A DNA stretch of 64,000 bases, taken from positions 3,596,001 to 3,660,000 of the forward strand of contig NZ_LT629688.1 of assembly GCF_900101785.1 (NCBI RefSeq). The letters run 5' to 3'. This stretch comes from Auraticoccus monumenti. GTDB taxonomy: Bacteria > Actinomycetota > Actinomycetes > Propionibacteriales > Propionibacteriaceae. A model generated the notes under the pieces. The model made no database searches. It was not told where the DNA came from and saw only the letters and a program-made list of their open reading frames with translations. The translations under genes and the position numbers were made by a program. How positions within the stretch are numbered: position 1 is the stretch's first letter; each line of letters opens with the position of its first letter. Positions 49,101 to 63,000 of the stretch are shown here, in pieces.

Positions 49101-49461
49101 GGGGAGGCCGACGGTCGTCATCGCGGGGACGTCGGTCGTCGCCCCGTCCGCCCTGCCGCGGTCCGCGGTCCCAGCTGCCGGTGCTCCCAGCGCCGCGCCG
49201 GTCGTCGCGCGCAGGTCGTCGGTCGTCACCCCGGGGGCCGCTGCGGTCGTAGCCACCGGACCCTCCGGCACGGTCGTCGCGACCACGGCGGTCCGCGTCA
49301 CCGCGGGGGGCACCGCCCCCGGACGCGCCTCCCCGGGCGGGTCCTCCTCCGCGCGAGTCGCGCTGCGGACGCCCTCCGCTCCCGCGCCGGTCCCCGCCGC
49401 GCGCACCGTCGTCGCGCCTGCCGGGCCCGCCCGGTCGTCCGTCCCTGCCGCTGTCTACCAC
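46147..49461 (-). CDS. Large TPR protein with basic-acidic disordered arms (polyampholyte)
   Basis: 1104 residues in three parts. Residues 1-460 are a Gly/Arg/Asp/Ser-rich arm with dozens of DDRRG, GGDRRSSWG and RGG-like units. Residues 461-704 are a helical TPR-like domain (AELRGLSMEAADFVGGHLVMAGQLVD, AYAAGEYVHALSEYRALRRM, YQDALDLAREAKHAG). Residues 705-1104 are an Asp/Glu/Ala arm with two copies of ETEGDDGEPADV, three copies of VLGELPDADLDDAEVG and 12 perfect ADD triplets. Only the central domain is widely conserved upstream of the HAD gene; function is unknown. The arms could drive self-association or nucleic-acid binding. GTG start has GAGG 8 bases upstream; a short version starting near 48081 cannot be excluded. 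Confidence 0.8.
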   Translation of the reverse strand: MVDSGRDGRPGGPGRRDDGARGGDRRGSGGRPQRDSRGGGPARGGASGGGAPRGDADRRGRDDRAGGSGGYDRSGPRGDDRRPARDDRRGAGSTGSWDRGPRQGGRGDDRRPRDDDRRPPRDSGGDRAGGFAGGGPRGASGEDRRGPRGDDRGSRGGGERRPSWGEDRRGGRGDDRGGRDGGASRPSWGDDRRGGSAGDDRRPYRSDDRGSRGGDERRSSWGDDRRGPSGGSSSGDRGARSGGDRRSSWGDDRRGPSGGSSSGDRGARSGGDRRSSWGEDRRGGRDDDRRPARGRDDDRRPARGGDERSGERRPSWGDDRRGPSSRPPTGDRSARGGGEGRPSWGEDRRGGGSGGDRRPARSGDDRGARGGGERSWGDDRRGGAERRPAAGGQGARSGGDRRPSWEGDRPAARGGDDRGAGGFDRRGPRDGGDDRRSRGGVDHEGRRPRGGVGREEREPRMVAHRRTSAERDPELPPDLDLRTLPRAVRAELRGLSMEAADFVGGHLVMAGQLVDSDPELAFAHAEAARRRAARLPIVREASAETAYAAGEYVHALSEYRALRRMTGNDEYLPVMADCERALGRYQDALDLAREAKHAGLGPDLAAEALMVEAGVREDMGQAAEGLRLLKSALRVPVRGLSKGSRARLAYAYADLLLRTGDEAEAVGWFTTAADLDTEGVTDADERLARLQGMVLELDDAGIEGWAPEEDDDADDETEGDDGEPADVTDADLGGAAEDDDADDETEGDDGEPADVADAEQDGAAEDDADEVDGDDAVLGDLPDADLDDAEVGEVGHADKVDGDDAVLGELPDADLDDAEVGDVGHGGDVDETDADDTVLGELPDADLDDDADVADDTGEAAGPGAAEDVGGDDPVHADGQDDAARTEAGGEVLDEDTAELGDRVAERVFGDPPATSDDGTAGEGPGTDDDVDGLGDDVADRVFGEETEGGADRDDLAGAAASGGQDDALLDEAPEDEIDPDDDDGGVAPTEEAPDEDGSAREGVDAARSDVSGTDRVDEEPVTILDADDADDADDADDADDADDADDADDADDADDADDADDPAPAPDDGEPTTRADDEAASSEGDGSADRPDGAETGTGEPQR
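46276..46383. repeat. Perfect 12 x 9-bp tandem repeat
   Basis: GTCGTCCGC is repeated exactly twelve times (108 bp, plus strand), encoding 12 Asp-Asp-Ala units near the end of the TPR protein. No copy differs by a single base. Confidence 0.95.
46900..47335. repeat. Degenerate 75-110 bp repeats in the acidic arm
   Basis: Three copies of a unit encoding LPDADLDD with flanking acidic residues (46910-47130) and two copies encoding ETEGDDGEPADV plus AAEDD (47150-47330) show local duplication within the gene. Confidence 0.75.
48200..49250. repeat. Degenerate Arg/Asp/Gly repeats in the basic arm
   Basis: Repeated blocks of about 60-70 bp encode RSSWGDDRRGPSGGSSSGDRG and variants. Two blocks near 48640-48780 are nearly identical. 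The third-position G/C richness makes all six frames open here, which creates long false frames. Confidence 0.7.
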
Positions 49462-49525
49462 CGGCCAATCCTCATCGACTGGCTCGCCAAACGCAAAGCA
49501 GGGGGGACGTCCGGCGATCGCCCGC

Positions 49526-50455
49526 TCACCAGGGCGAGCTGAGCACCTCGGTCAGCCGTCGTCGGTTCACCTCGACCATCACGTCGTTGTGGTGCAGCCC
49601 GGCGTTGGCCACCGCGTTGGTCAGCTCCAGCACCTCCACCACCGCGACGCGCCGGTCGAGCTGCTCCGGGAGCCCGCACGAGGTCGAGGCGTACCCGCGG
49701 GTGAACCACTGCTCCGACCCTGGGTGGTGCGGGAACACCTGCGCCCGCAGCTTGACCAGGTCGACGGCAGGATCCCAGGCACCCGCCCCGTCGAGGTCCA
49801 GCACCCCGGCGACGTGGCCTGACGACGTGACGAGCACGTTGTCCAGGTGCAGGTCGCGGTGAGCCAACCTCGGCTCGACCACAGGGCTCACCTCGATCGC
49901 CACCGCGAGAGCCCGTGACAGGGCCGTCTCCAGCTGGTCGGTGGCGATCGCGCCCGTGCGCCGCACCCGCTCCCGGATCTGGTCGGACCGGTGCCGCACG
50001 AACTCGGCCCAGGTGTCGAACGCGGGTGCACCGCCCAGACGGGTGGTGAAGGCGTCGCAGCGGGCCTGGTGCAACGACGCCACCACGGACCCGAGCTCGG
50101 TGAAGAAGCCCTCGGCCCCCTGCTGGTCCAGCCGGTCGCGGGCCACCTCACCGTCCAGCCAGGTCAGGATCCGCACCACCCGTCCCAGCAGCTGCCCGCA
50201 CTCAGGGTCGAAGAACACCTCCCGAGGCACGGGAGCGGAGGTGGTGGCCGCCAGGCGCAGCGCGGAGGAGGCCGCGACGGCCTTGTCCACCGGGGCGCCG
50301 GCGTGCGACACCTTCACCAGCAGCGGCACGCCCTCGACACCGACCAGCCACGCCGAGCTGGCGTAGCCGCCGTGCACCTGGCTGGGAGGTCCGTCCAACA
50401 GCGCGCCCAGGAGCCTCGGCACCACCGCGGGCACGAGCTCGTCCAGGTCAGCCAC
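49526..50455 (-). CDS. Aminoglycoside phosphotransferase (APH)-fold kinase
   Basis: 309 residues with the kinase-like catalytic loop HRDLHLDN (about 199-206), the metal motif VLDLDGAGAWDPAVDL and the ATP-binding lysine in PLLVKVSH. The family phosphorylates small molecules such as aminoglycosides, macrolides, choline or homoserine; the substrate here is unknown, and resistance cannot be concluded. A GTG at 50461 is possible. I prefer GTG 50455 because TAGCCT ends exactly 6 bases before it, and 50461 would abut the -10 box. It stands alone between the TPR gene and the rRNA operon. Confidence 0.82.
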   Translation of the reverse strand: MADLDELVPAVVPRLLGALLDGPPSQVHGGYASSAWLVGVEGVPLLVKVSHAGAPVDKAVAASSALRLAATTSAPVPREVFFDPECGQLLGRVVRILTWLDGEVARDRLDQQGAEGFFTELGSVVASLHQARCDAFTTRLGGAPAFDTWAEFVRHRSDQIRERVRRTGAIATDQLETALSRALAVAIEVSPVVEPRLAHRDLHLDNVLVTSSGHVAGVLDLDGAGAWDPAVDLVKLRAQVFPHHPGSEQWFTRGYASTSCGLPEQLDRRVAVVEVLELTNAVANAGLHHNDVMVEVNRRRLTEVLSSPW

Positions 50456-50461
50456 CTTCAC

Positions 50462-50467
50462 AGGCTA
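50462..50467 (-). promoter_or_regulatory. -10 box of a leaderless phosphotransferase promoter
   Basis: TAGCCT on the minus strand, 6 bases before GTG 50455. It directly abuts the alternative GTG at 50461. Confidence 0.45.
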
Positions 50468-50573
50468 GGTCGGTGGCGCCACTCCGACCGCGCAACACCG
50501 CGAGGAGACAGGTCGCCGACCTTGCCAACCACAATGCCGACCTTGACGAGAAACAGCTCCAGAACGCACGAAT

Positions 50574-50617
50574 CCCCTGGACAGGGCCCCCTCCGAAGAA
50601 GGGCCCCCGTCCAGGGG
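50574..50617 (-). terminator. Terminator of the rRNA operon
   Basis: CCCCTGGAC (50574-50582) pairs with GTCCAGGGG (50609-50617); inside, a wobble, three pairs, one mismatch and three more pairs lengthen the stem around a 10-base loop. It starts 18 bases past the 5S gene. Confidence 0.85.
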
Positions 50618-50634
50618 CATCCGTACATTGTTTG

Positions 50635-50752
50635 TCCGGCGGCGTCCTAGTCTCCCACACACTCCCGTGTGCAGTACCATCGGCGCTGAAGGGCTTAACT
50701 TCCGGGTTCGGAATGGGACCGGGTGTTTCCCCTTCGCCATGGCCACCGAAAC
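50635..50752 (-). rRNA. rrf: 5S ribosomal RNA
   Basis: About 118 nt on the minus strand. The 5' end GTTTCGGTGGC pairs with the 3' end GCCGCCGGA to form helix I. The internal stretches CCCGGTCCCATTCCGAACCC and GCGCCGATGGTACTGC are diagnostic. Ends are set from helix I and may be off by one or two bases. Confidence 0.95.
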
Positions 50753-50809
50753 TCTATGGAGATGTCAACAAACCCCACGTGTCGGGTTGTGTTGATGTCT
50801 CGAGAGACC

Positions 50810-50829
50810 TCACAGTGGACGCAAACATC
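50810..50829 (-). other. 3' half of the 23S rRNA processing stem
   Basis: The plus strand reads TCACAGTGGACGCAAACATC. Its complement in the transcript pairs with the RNA at 53969-53988 over all 20 positions (18 Watson-Crick, 2 G-U). This is the expected RNase III stem around 23S. Confidence 0.85.
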
Positions 50830-50842
50830 GAATGCAGTGTCA

Positions 50843-55878
<5,036 letters not shown>

Positions 55879-56319
55879 TTACCGACACCCGAAAGCGCCG
55901 TCCTTACAACACGAGTCCAACCACTGACAGAACCATAACTGGTCCAATCAACAATCAATCTCAAAGAAACCATCCCCAACCACACCCCAAAAGGATGAGC
56001 CAGGAGACGGAGACAGCACCAAAATTGGCAATGACCTACAAGCACACTGTTGAGTTCTCAAGAATCCGCCACACACCTCGCCCGACCTCACAGCCGAACT
56101 TGGGGCAACCTGGTGAAACTTACCCAACCTCTGGATCCGAGTCAAACCCGGCTCCTCGAGCTGGCAACCGCACGCGTCCCAGCCCCGGATCCTGGTGGGT
56201 CCTGGCGAGGACGCGCACCTGCCCGTTGCTCTTCGGCAGTTGGTTGGCCACTGGAGGGAGTCTCAGTTTCAGGGCCTCAGCCCCTCAGTTGTTCTCTCCG
56301 CGCTCCGGCGACATCCAGA
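55879..56319 (-). other. rRNA operon leader
   Basis: No gene. It contains the leader element TTGAGAACTCAACAGTGTGC (56042-56061), the P2 promoter (56117-56145) and, after P1, the GC-rich stretch CGCCGGAGCGCGGAGAGAAC. The TTGAGAACT element resembles actinobacterial boxB/boxA antitermination or processing sites. Confidence 0.7.
56117..56145 (-). promoter_or_regulatory. rRNA promoter P2
   Basis: TTGACT (56140-56145), a spacer of exactly 17 bases and TAAGTT (56117-56122) on the minus strand, about 230 bases before 16S. Confidence 0.8.
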
Positions 56320-56348
56320 ACATTAGAGGGCCCTGGGCGGGCGCGCAA
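56320..56348 (-). promoter_or_regulatory. rRNA promoter P1
   Basis: TTGCGC (56343-56348), 17 bases and TAATGT (56320-56325) on the minus strand, directly after the tyrS terminator. Confidence 0.6.
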
Positions 56349-56371
56349 ATCGAGACGCCGTGGTCGTCATC

Positions 56372-56391
56372 ACACCGCCGGAGGGCGGCGT
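56372..56391 (-). terminator. tyrS terminator
   Basis: ACGCCGCC-CTCC-GGCGGTGT (minus strand) gives an 8-bp stem with one G-U pair, 15 bases past the tyrS stop and just before rRNA P1. Confidence 0.7.
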
Positions 56392-56405
56392 CAGGTGGCG
56401 ACGGC

Positions 56406-57665
56406 TCAGCCCCGGGTGGTAAGCGCACCGACGGTCCGACGCCCCCGGCGCAGCACGACCCAGCGTCCGTGCAGCAGGTCGTCGGGGGTGAGCCGGGCCT
56501 CGGCGTCGGTGACCTTGCGGTTGTTGACGTAGGCGCCGCCCTCGGTGATGGCGCGTCGTGCCGCGGACCTGCTGGCCACCACGCCCACCAGCTCCATCGC
56601 CTCGGCCACCCCGGGCAGGTCGCCGCTCACCTGGACCGCTCCCACCTCGGCCACCGCCGCCGCCAGGGCGGACTCGCTCAGCTCCCCCAGCTCGGTGCGA
56701 CCGAACAGGGCGCCGGCGGCGGCGACCGCCTCCTCCCGGGCCGCCACCCCGTGCACCAGGTCGGTGACGTCGTCGGCGAGCGCCTTCTGGGCGGCCCGGC
56801 GGTGCGGCTCGGTCTCGGTCAGGCGGGCGAGCTCGTCGATCTCCTGCCGCGACCGGGCGCTGAAGACCTTGAGGTACTCGACCACCTTGGCGTCCTCGGC
56901 GTTGAGGAAGTACTGGTGGAAGGCGTACGGGAAGGTCATCTCCGGGTCCAGCCACACCGTCCCGGACTCCGTCTTGCCGAACTTGGTCCCGTCGCTCTTG
57001 GTCAGCAGCGGTGTGGACAGCGCGTGCACCCGCTCCCCCTCCGAGCGGCGCACCAGCTCCACCCCGGCGGTGATGTTGCCCCACTGGTCGCTGCCGCCGA
57101 ACTGCAGCGTGCAGCCGTGCCGGCGGAACAGCTCGCGGTAGTCCAGGGACTGCAGCAGGACGTAGGAGAACTCGGTGTAGGAGATCCCCGACTCCAGCCG
57201 GTTGCGGACCACGTCCCTGGCCAGCATGCGGTTGACCGGGAAGTGCTTGCCGACGTCGCGCAGGAACTCCAGGGTGGACAGTGAGGCCGTCCAGTCCAGG
57301 TTGTTCACCAGCGTGGCGGGGTTGTCCCCCTCGAAGTCGAGGAAGCGGCTGACCTGGGCCTGGATGCGCTGCACCCAGCCGGCGACCACCTCCGGCTCGT
57401 TGAGGTTCCGCTCGCTGGTCTGCTTCGGGTCCCCGATCAGCCCGGTGGAGCCGCCGACCAGGATCAGCGGGCGGTGCCCGGCACGCTGGAGGTGACGGGC
57501 CACGACCAGCTGGACGAGGTTCCCGAAGTGGATGCTGGGCGCGGAGGGGTCGAAGCCCACGTAGAAGGTGACCGGTCCGGCCGCGAGGTGGCTGCGCAGG
57601 GCCTCCTCGTCGGTGCTCTGGGCCACCAGGCCGCGCCAGACCAGCTCATCGAGGACGTCGCTCAC
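56406..57665 (-). CDS. tyrS: Tyrosyl-tRNA synthetase
   Basis: 419 residues of class I aaRS. The HIGH-like motif is HFGN (in APSIHFGNLVQL), tyrosine/tRNA binding YTEFSYVLLQSLDY and GGSDQWGNI follow, and the KMSKS-like loop is KFGKT (DGTKFGKTESG). An S4 domain ends the protein. It charges tRNA-Tyr. GTG 57665 is chosen over the longer frame to 57695 because TAGGGT ends 7 bases before it, and that -10 box shares its TAG with the argH stop. It is 10 bases from argH but has its own promoter. Confidence 0.97.
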   Translation of the reverse strand: MSDVLDELVWRGLVAQSTDEEALRSHLAAGPVTFYVGFDPSAPSIHFGNLVQLVVARHLQRAGHRPLILVGGSTGLIGDPKQTSERNLNEPEVVAGWVQRIQAQVSRFLDFEGDNPATLVNNLDWTASLSTLEFLRDVGKHFPVNRMLARDVVRNRLESGISYTEFSYVLLQSLDYRELFRRHGCTLQFGGSDQWGNITAGVELVRRSEGERVHALSTPLLTKSDGTKFGKTESGTVWLDPEMTFPYAFHQYFLNAEDAKVVEYLKVFSARSRQEIDELARLTETEPHRRAAQKALADDVTDLVHGVAAREEAVAAAGALFGRTELGELSESALAAAVAEVGAVQVSGDLPGVAEAMELVGVVASRSAARRAITEGGAYVNNRKVTDAEARLTPDDLLHGRWVVLRRGRRTVGALTTRG

Positions 57666-57675
57666 GCCGAGCACC

Positions 57676-59268
<1,593 letters not shown>

Positions 59269-59787
59269 TCAGGTGCGGGGGTGGTGCTCACGCTCGCTGA
59301 GCTCGAGCAGCTGGGCGGCCAGACCGGACCCGCCGGAGGGGTCCCGGCTGATCACCAGCACGGTGTCGTCCCCGGCGATGGTGCCCAGGATCTGCTCCCA
59401 GCTGGCGTGGTCGATGGCCGAGGCCAGGTACTGGGCGGCACCGGGCGGGGTGCGCAGCACGGCCAGGTTGGCCGAGGCGTCGGCGGAGATCAGCACCTCC
59501 GAGCAGAGCCGGGCCAGGCGGGTGGCCGAGGCCTCGGACTCCCCGGTGTGGATGGAGCGGTCACCACCCTCGGACGGGACCCGGTAGACCAGGCCGTCGC
59601 GGCCCCGGACCCGGACCGCCCCGACCTCGAGCAGGTCCTTGCTCAGCGTGCCCTGGCTGACCGGGATGCCCTCGGCCGCCAGCAGGTCGGCCAGCTGGCC
59701 CTGGGAGGCCACCTCGGTGCGCCCGATCAGGTCGATGATGCGGGCGTGCCGGGCGGCGCGGGTCAGCGGCACCCGGGTGCCGGTCAC
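59269..59787 (-). CDS. argR: Arginine repressor ArgR
   Basis: 172 residues: an N-terminal winged helix ([26 protein letters not shown], then [20 protein letters not shown]) and a C-terminal oligomerisation and arginine-binding domain with [15 protein letters not shown]. As an arginine-bound hexamer it represses arginine biosynthesis genes. The GTG overlaps the argF stop by 4 bases, so the repressor is made with the genes it controls. The operon promoter and ARG boxes lie outside the window. Confidence 0.95.
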   Translation of the reverse strand: MTGTRVPLTRAARHARIIDLIGRTEVASQGQLADLLAAEGIPVSQGTLSKDLLEVGAVRVRGRDGLVYRVPSEGGDRSIHTGESEASATRLARLCSEVLISADASANLAVLRTPPGAAQYLASAIDHASWEQILGTIAGDDTVLVISRDPSGGSGLAAQLLELSEREHHPRT

Positions 59788-60734
59788 GCCCGCTCCCCCG
59801 CCAGCTCGCCGAACCCGACGGCGAGCAGCGCCAGCACCGCCTTCTGCGCGTGCCGGCGGTTCTCGGCCTGGTCCCACACCACCGAGCGGGGACCGTCGAG
59901 CACCTCGGCGTCGATCTCCTTGCCGCGGTAGGCGGGCAGGCAGTGCAGCACGACGGCCTCCGGCGCGGTACCGGCCAGCGCGCTGGTCAGCCGGTAGCCG
60001 GCGAAGGCGGCCTCGCGTTCGGCCGACTCGTCCTCGGTGCCCATCGAGACCCAGGTGTCGGTGACCAGCACGTCGGCACCGGCCAGCACCGCCGGGTCGT
60101 CGGCGACCTGCACCGACCCGCCGCTGCCGGCGGCCAGGGCCTCCGCGCGCGCCACCACGCCGGGCGCGGGGAGGTAGCCCGACGGGGTGACCACCTGGAC
60201 GTGCATCCCGGCGAGGGCCCCGGCCAGCAGCGTGGAGTGGGCCATGTTGTTGGCGCCGTCACCGATGTAGGCCACCCGGAGCCCGGCCAGCCGTCCCTTG
60301 TGCTCCCGGATGGTGAGCAGGTCGGCCAGCAGCTGGCAGGGGTGGAAGTCGTCGGTCAGCGCGTTCACCACCGGCACCCCGGCGTGCTCGGCCATCAGCC
60401 GCAGGTCGGACTGGGCGAAGGTGCGCCAGACGATCGTCGACACCTGCCGCCCGAGGACCCGGGCCACGTCGGCCACGGACTCCCGCTCACCGATCCCGGC
60501 CAGCCGGCCGTCGACCACCATCGGTGCCCCCTGGAGCTCGTGCACCCCGGCCATGAAGCTGGCCTGGGTGCGCAGGGTCGGCTTGTCGAAGACGAGGGCG
60601 ACACTGCGCGGGCCACGGAGCACGTCGACGGCGAAGGGGTCGACCTTGAGCCGGGCGGCGAGGTCGAGCACCCGGCTCTGCTCGTCGGCGGTCAGGTCGT
60701 CGTCGGCCAGCAGGTGGCGCAGCGGCACGGTCAC
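59784..60734 (-). CDS. argF: Ornithine carbamoyltransferase
   Basis: 316 residues. The carbamoyl phosphate region reads [11 protein letters not shown] (50-60), the ornithine sites are [12 protein letters not shown] and [11 protein letters not shown], and the catalytic HCLP is [10 protein letters not shown]. It makes citrulline from ornithine and carbamoyl phosphate. The usual SxRT motif is T53-L-R55-T56 here: the Ser is Thr. This fits an actinobacterial subgroup I recall as KP(S/T)LRT. Overlaps argD and argR by 4 bases each. Confidence 0.95.
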   Translation of the reverse strand: MTVPLRHLLADDDLTADEQSRVLDLAARLKVDPFAVDVLRGPRSVALVFDKPTLRTQASFMAGVHELQGAPMVVDGRLAGIGERESVADVARVLGRQVSTIVWRTFAQSDLRLMAEHAGVPVVNALTDDFHPCQLLADLLTIREHKGRLAGLRVAYIGDGANNMAHSTLLAGALAGMHVQVVTPSGYLPAPGVVARAEALAAGSGGSVQVADDPAVLAGADVLVTDTWVSMGTEDESAEREAAFAGYRLTSALAGTAPEAVVLHCLPAYRGKEIDAEVLDGPRSVVWDQAENRRHAQKAVLALLAVGFGELAGERA

Positions 60735-62008
60735 GAGGCGTCTCCGGCGGCGCCGTCGAGCAGCTCGGGCAGCACGTCGAGGAAGGTCTGCAGCTGCTCG
60801 GCGGTGATGATCAGCGGCGGGGCGATCCGCAGGACGTCGGGACGGGGGGCGTTGATGATGAAGCCCCGCTCCAGGGCCGCCGCCACGACGGCCGCGGCGA
60901 CCGGCTGGGTCAACCGGACGCCTCGCAGCAGACCGCGTCCGCTGACCCCCTCCACCAGCGGGTGCCCCAGCGCCCCGACGCCCTCGACCAGCTGCTCACC
61001 ACGCGCCACGGCGTTGGCCAGCAGGCCGTCGCGCTCGATCACCGACATCACGGCCAGCCCGGCGATCGCGGCCACCGGGTTGCCGCCGAAGGTGGTGCCG
61101 TGGTCCCCCGGCGCCAGCAGGGTCGCCGCCCGGCCGGTGGCGATGCAGGCCCCGACGGGGAAGCCGTTGCCGAGCCCCTTGGCCACCGTCACCAGGTCTG
61201 CGGTGACCGGGTGGGCCCCGTCGCGGTGGGTCAGCCAGGCACCGGTGCGACCCATCCCGGTCTGCACCTCGTCCAGCCACAGCAGCGCCCCGGCCGCGGT
61301 GGTGATCTCGCGGGCACGCGCCAGGTAGTCCTCCGGCGGGGTGACCACGCCGTTCTCGCCCTGGATCGGCTCCAGCACCACCGCCGCCACCGTCTCGTCC
61401 ACAGCGGCGGCCAGCGCGTCGGCGTCGCCGTAGGGGACGAAGCGGACGTCGCCGGGCAGCGGCTCGAAGGGCTCGCGGTAGGAGGGCTTGTGCGTGATGG
61501 ACAACGCGCCCAGGGTGCGGCCGTGGAAGGCCCCCTCGGTGGAGACGATGGTGGGACGTCCGGTGCGCCGGGTGATCTTGAGCGCGGCCTCGTTGGCCTC
61601 GGTGCCGGAGTTGGTCAGGAACACCCGGGCGCCGACCTCCTCACCGCCGACCAGCGCGGCCAGCCGCTCACCGAGAGCCACCTGGGCGGGGGTGGCGAAG
61701 AAGTTCGACACGTGGCCCAGCGTGGAGAGCTGGCTGGTGATCGCCGACAGCACGAACGGGTGCGCGTGACCGAGGGCGTTGACCGCCAGCCCGGACAGCA
61801 GGTCCAGGTGCTTGCGGCCCTCGGCGTCCCACACGTGCACGCCCTCGCCGCGGACGAACACCCGCGACGGGGTGCCGAAGACGCCCATCATGGAGCGCGC
61901 GTAGCCGGCCAGCACGCCCTCGGTGGTGGCCCCGCGGGCCACGGCGGTGCCGAAGCCGCCCGCACCGGGCTCCGTGGTCGGGCTGACGTCGGTGCTGGGG
62001 GTGGTCAC
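60731..62008 (-). CDS. argD: Acetylornithine aminotransferase
   Basis: 425 residues, a fold-type I PLP enzyme. The PLP lysine lies in [16 protein letters not shown], with aspartate in [15 protein letters not shown]. It converts N-acetylglutamate semialdehyde to N2-acetylornithine and probably acts on succinyl-diaminopimelate as well. GTG 62008 overlaps the argB stop. Confidence 0.96.
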   Translation of the reverse strand: MTTPSTDVSPTTEPGAGGFGTAVARGATTEGVLAGYARSMMGVFGTPSRVFVRGEGVHVWDAEGRKHLDLLSGLAVNALGHAHPFVLSAITSQLSTLGHVSNFFATPAQVALGERLAALVGGEEVGARVFLTNSGTEANEAALKITRRTGRPTIVSTEGAFHGRTLGALSITHKPSYREPFEPLPGDVRFVPYGDADALAAAVDETVAAVVLEPIQGENGVVTPPEDYLARAREITTAAGALLWLDEVQTGMGRTGAWLTHRDGAHPVTADLVTVAKGLGNGFPVGACIATGRAATLLAPGDHGTTFGGNPVAAIAGLAVMSVIERDGLLANAVARGEQLVEGVGALGHPLVEGVSGRGLLRGVRLTQPVAAAVVAAALERGFIINAPRPDVLRIAPPLIITAEQLQTFLDVLPELLDGAAGDAS

Positions 62009-63000
62009 GGCTGGCCTCCGTTGTAGAGCTCGTGGTCGGGGATGCCGGTGTCAGAGGGGAAGACGCGGCTGCCGTGGCGGATCAGACCGTCCTGGGTGAC
62101 CATCGTGCCGATCCCGGCGTTGGTGAAGATCTCCAGCAGCAGCGCGTGCGGGACGCGGCCGTCGGTGACGGTGGCCCGGGTCAGCCCGCCCTCGACGGCC
62201 CGCAGGCATGCCTCCATCTTGGGCACCATCCCCGAGGACAGGGTGGGCAGCATCTCGCGCAGGGTGCTGGCGGGGAGCTCCTTGATCACGTCGTCGCTGT
62301 TCGGCCAGTCCCGGTACAGACCCTCGACGTCGGTCAGCACCACCAGCCGCTCGGCCTCCAGCCCCACGGCCAGCGCGGCGGCGGCGGTGTCGGCGTTAAC
62401 GTTGTGCACGACCCCGTCGGCGTCCGGCGCGATGCTGGCCACCACCGGGATCCGGCCGGCCTCGATCAGCCCGTTGATCGCCTCGGTCCGGACGTCGACC
62501 ACGTCGCCGACCAGGCCGAGGTCGACCTCCTCCCCGTCCACCACGACGGTGCGGCGCTCGGCGGTGAACAGCCCGCCGTCCTCACCGGACATGCCGACCG
62601 CCAGCGGGGAGTGGGTGTTGATCAGCCCGACGAGCTCGCGCCCGACCTGGCCGACCAGCACCATCCGGATGATCTCCATCGCCTCGGGCGAGGTGACGCG
62701 GAAGCCGCCGCGGAACTCCGAGGGGATCTCCAGCCGGGACAGCATGGCCGAGATCTGGGGCCCGCCGCCGTGCACCACCACCGGGTGCACCCCGCACCGC
62801 TTCATGAACACGATGTCGGAGGCGAAGGCGGCCTTCAGCTCGTCGTCGATCATGGCGTTGCCGCCGTACTTGATCACCACGGTCTTGCCGGCGTAGGTCT
62901 CCAGCCAGGGCAGCGCCTCGGTGAGGATGGAGGCCTTGCGGACCCACTCCTCGGAGAAGCCGGGCTCCCTGATCACCGGTGGGGTGGCTGCGTCGCTCAT
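62005..63000 (-). CDS. argB: Acetylglutamate kinase
   Basis: 331 residues of the amino acid kinase family: [21 protein letters not shown] near 43-63, [33 protein letters not shown] and the C-terminal [16 protein letters not shown]. It phosphorylates N-acetylglutamate and is the usual feedback point for arginine. An N-terminal helix of about 25 residues ([22 protein letters not shown]) is the part that in arginine-sensitive hexameric enzymes mediates inhibition. ATG 63000 overlaps argJ. Confidence 0.96.
   Translation of the reverse strand: MSDAATPPVIREPGFSEEWVRKASILTEALPWLETYAGKTVVIKYGGNAMIDDELKAAFASDIVFMKRCGVHPVVVHGGGPQISAMLSRLEIPSEFRGGFRVTSPEAMEIIRMVLVGQVGRELVGLINTHSPLAVGMSGEDGGLFTAERRTVVVDGEEVDLGLVGDVVDVRTEAINGLIEAGRIPVVASIAPDADGVVHNVNADTAAAALAVGLEAERLVVLTDVEGLYRDWPNSDDVIKELPASTLREMLPTLSSGMVPKMEACLRAVEGGLTRATVTDGRVPHALLLEIFTNAGIGTMVTQDGLIRHGSRVFPSDTGIPDHELYNGGQP

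Noticed and set aside
47671-49542. 623-codon plus-strand frame antisense to the TPR protein
   Set aside because: Repeats there leave all frames open; translation is Thr/Val/Ala low complexity with no start context. The minus frame has the conserved TPR domain.
49526-50455. Antibiotic resistance gene
   Set aside because: The APH fold covers many metabolic kinases; no close similarity to a known resistance enzyme can be claimed from sequence alone.
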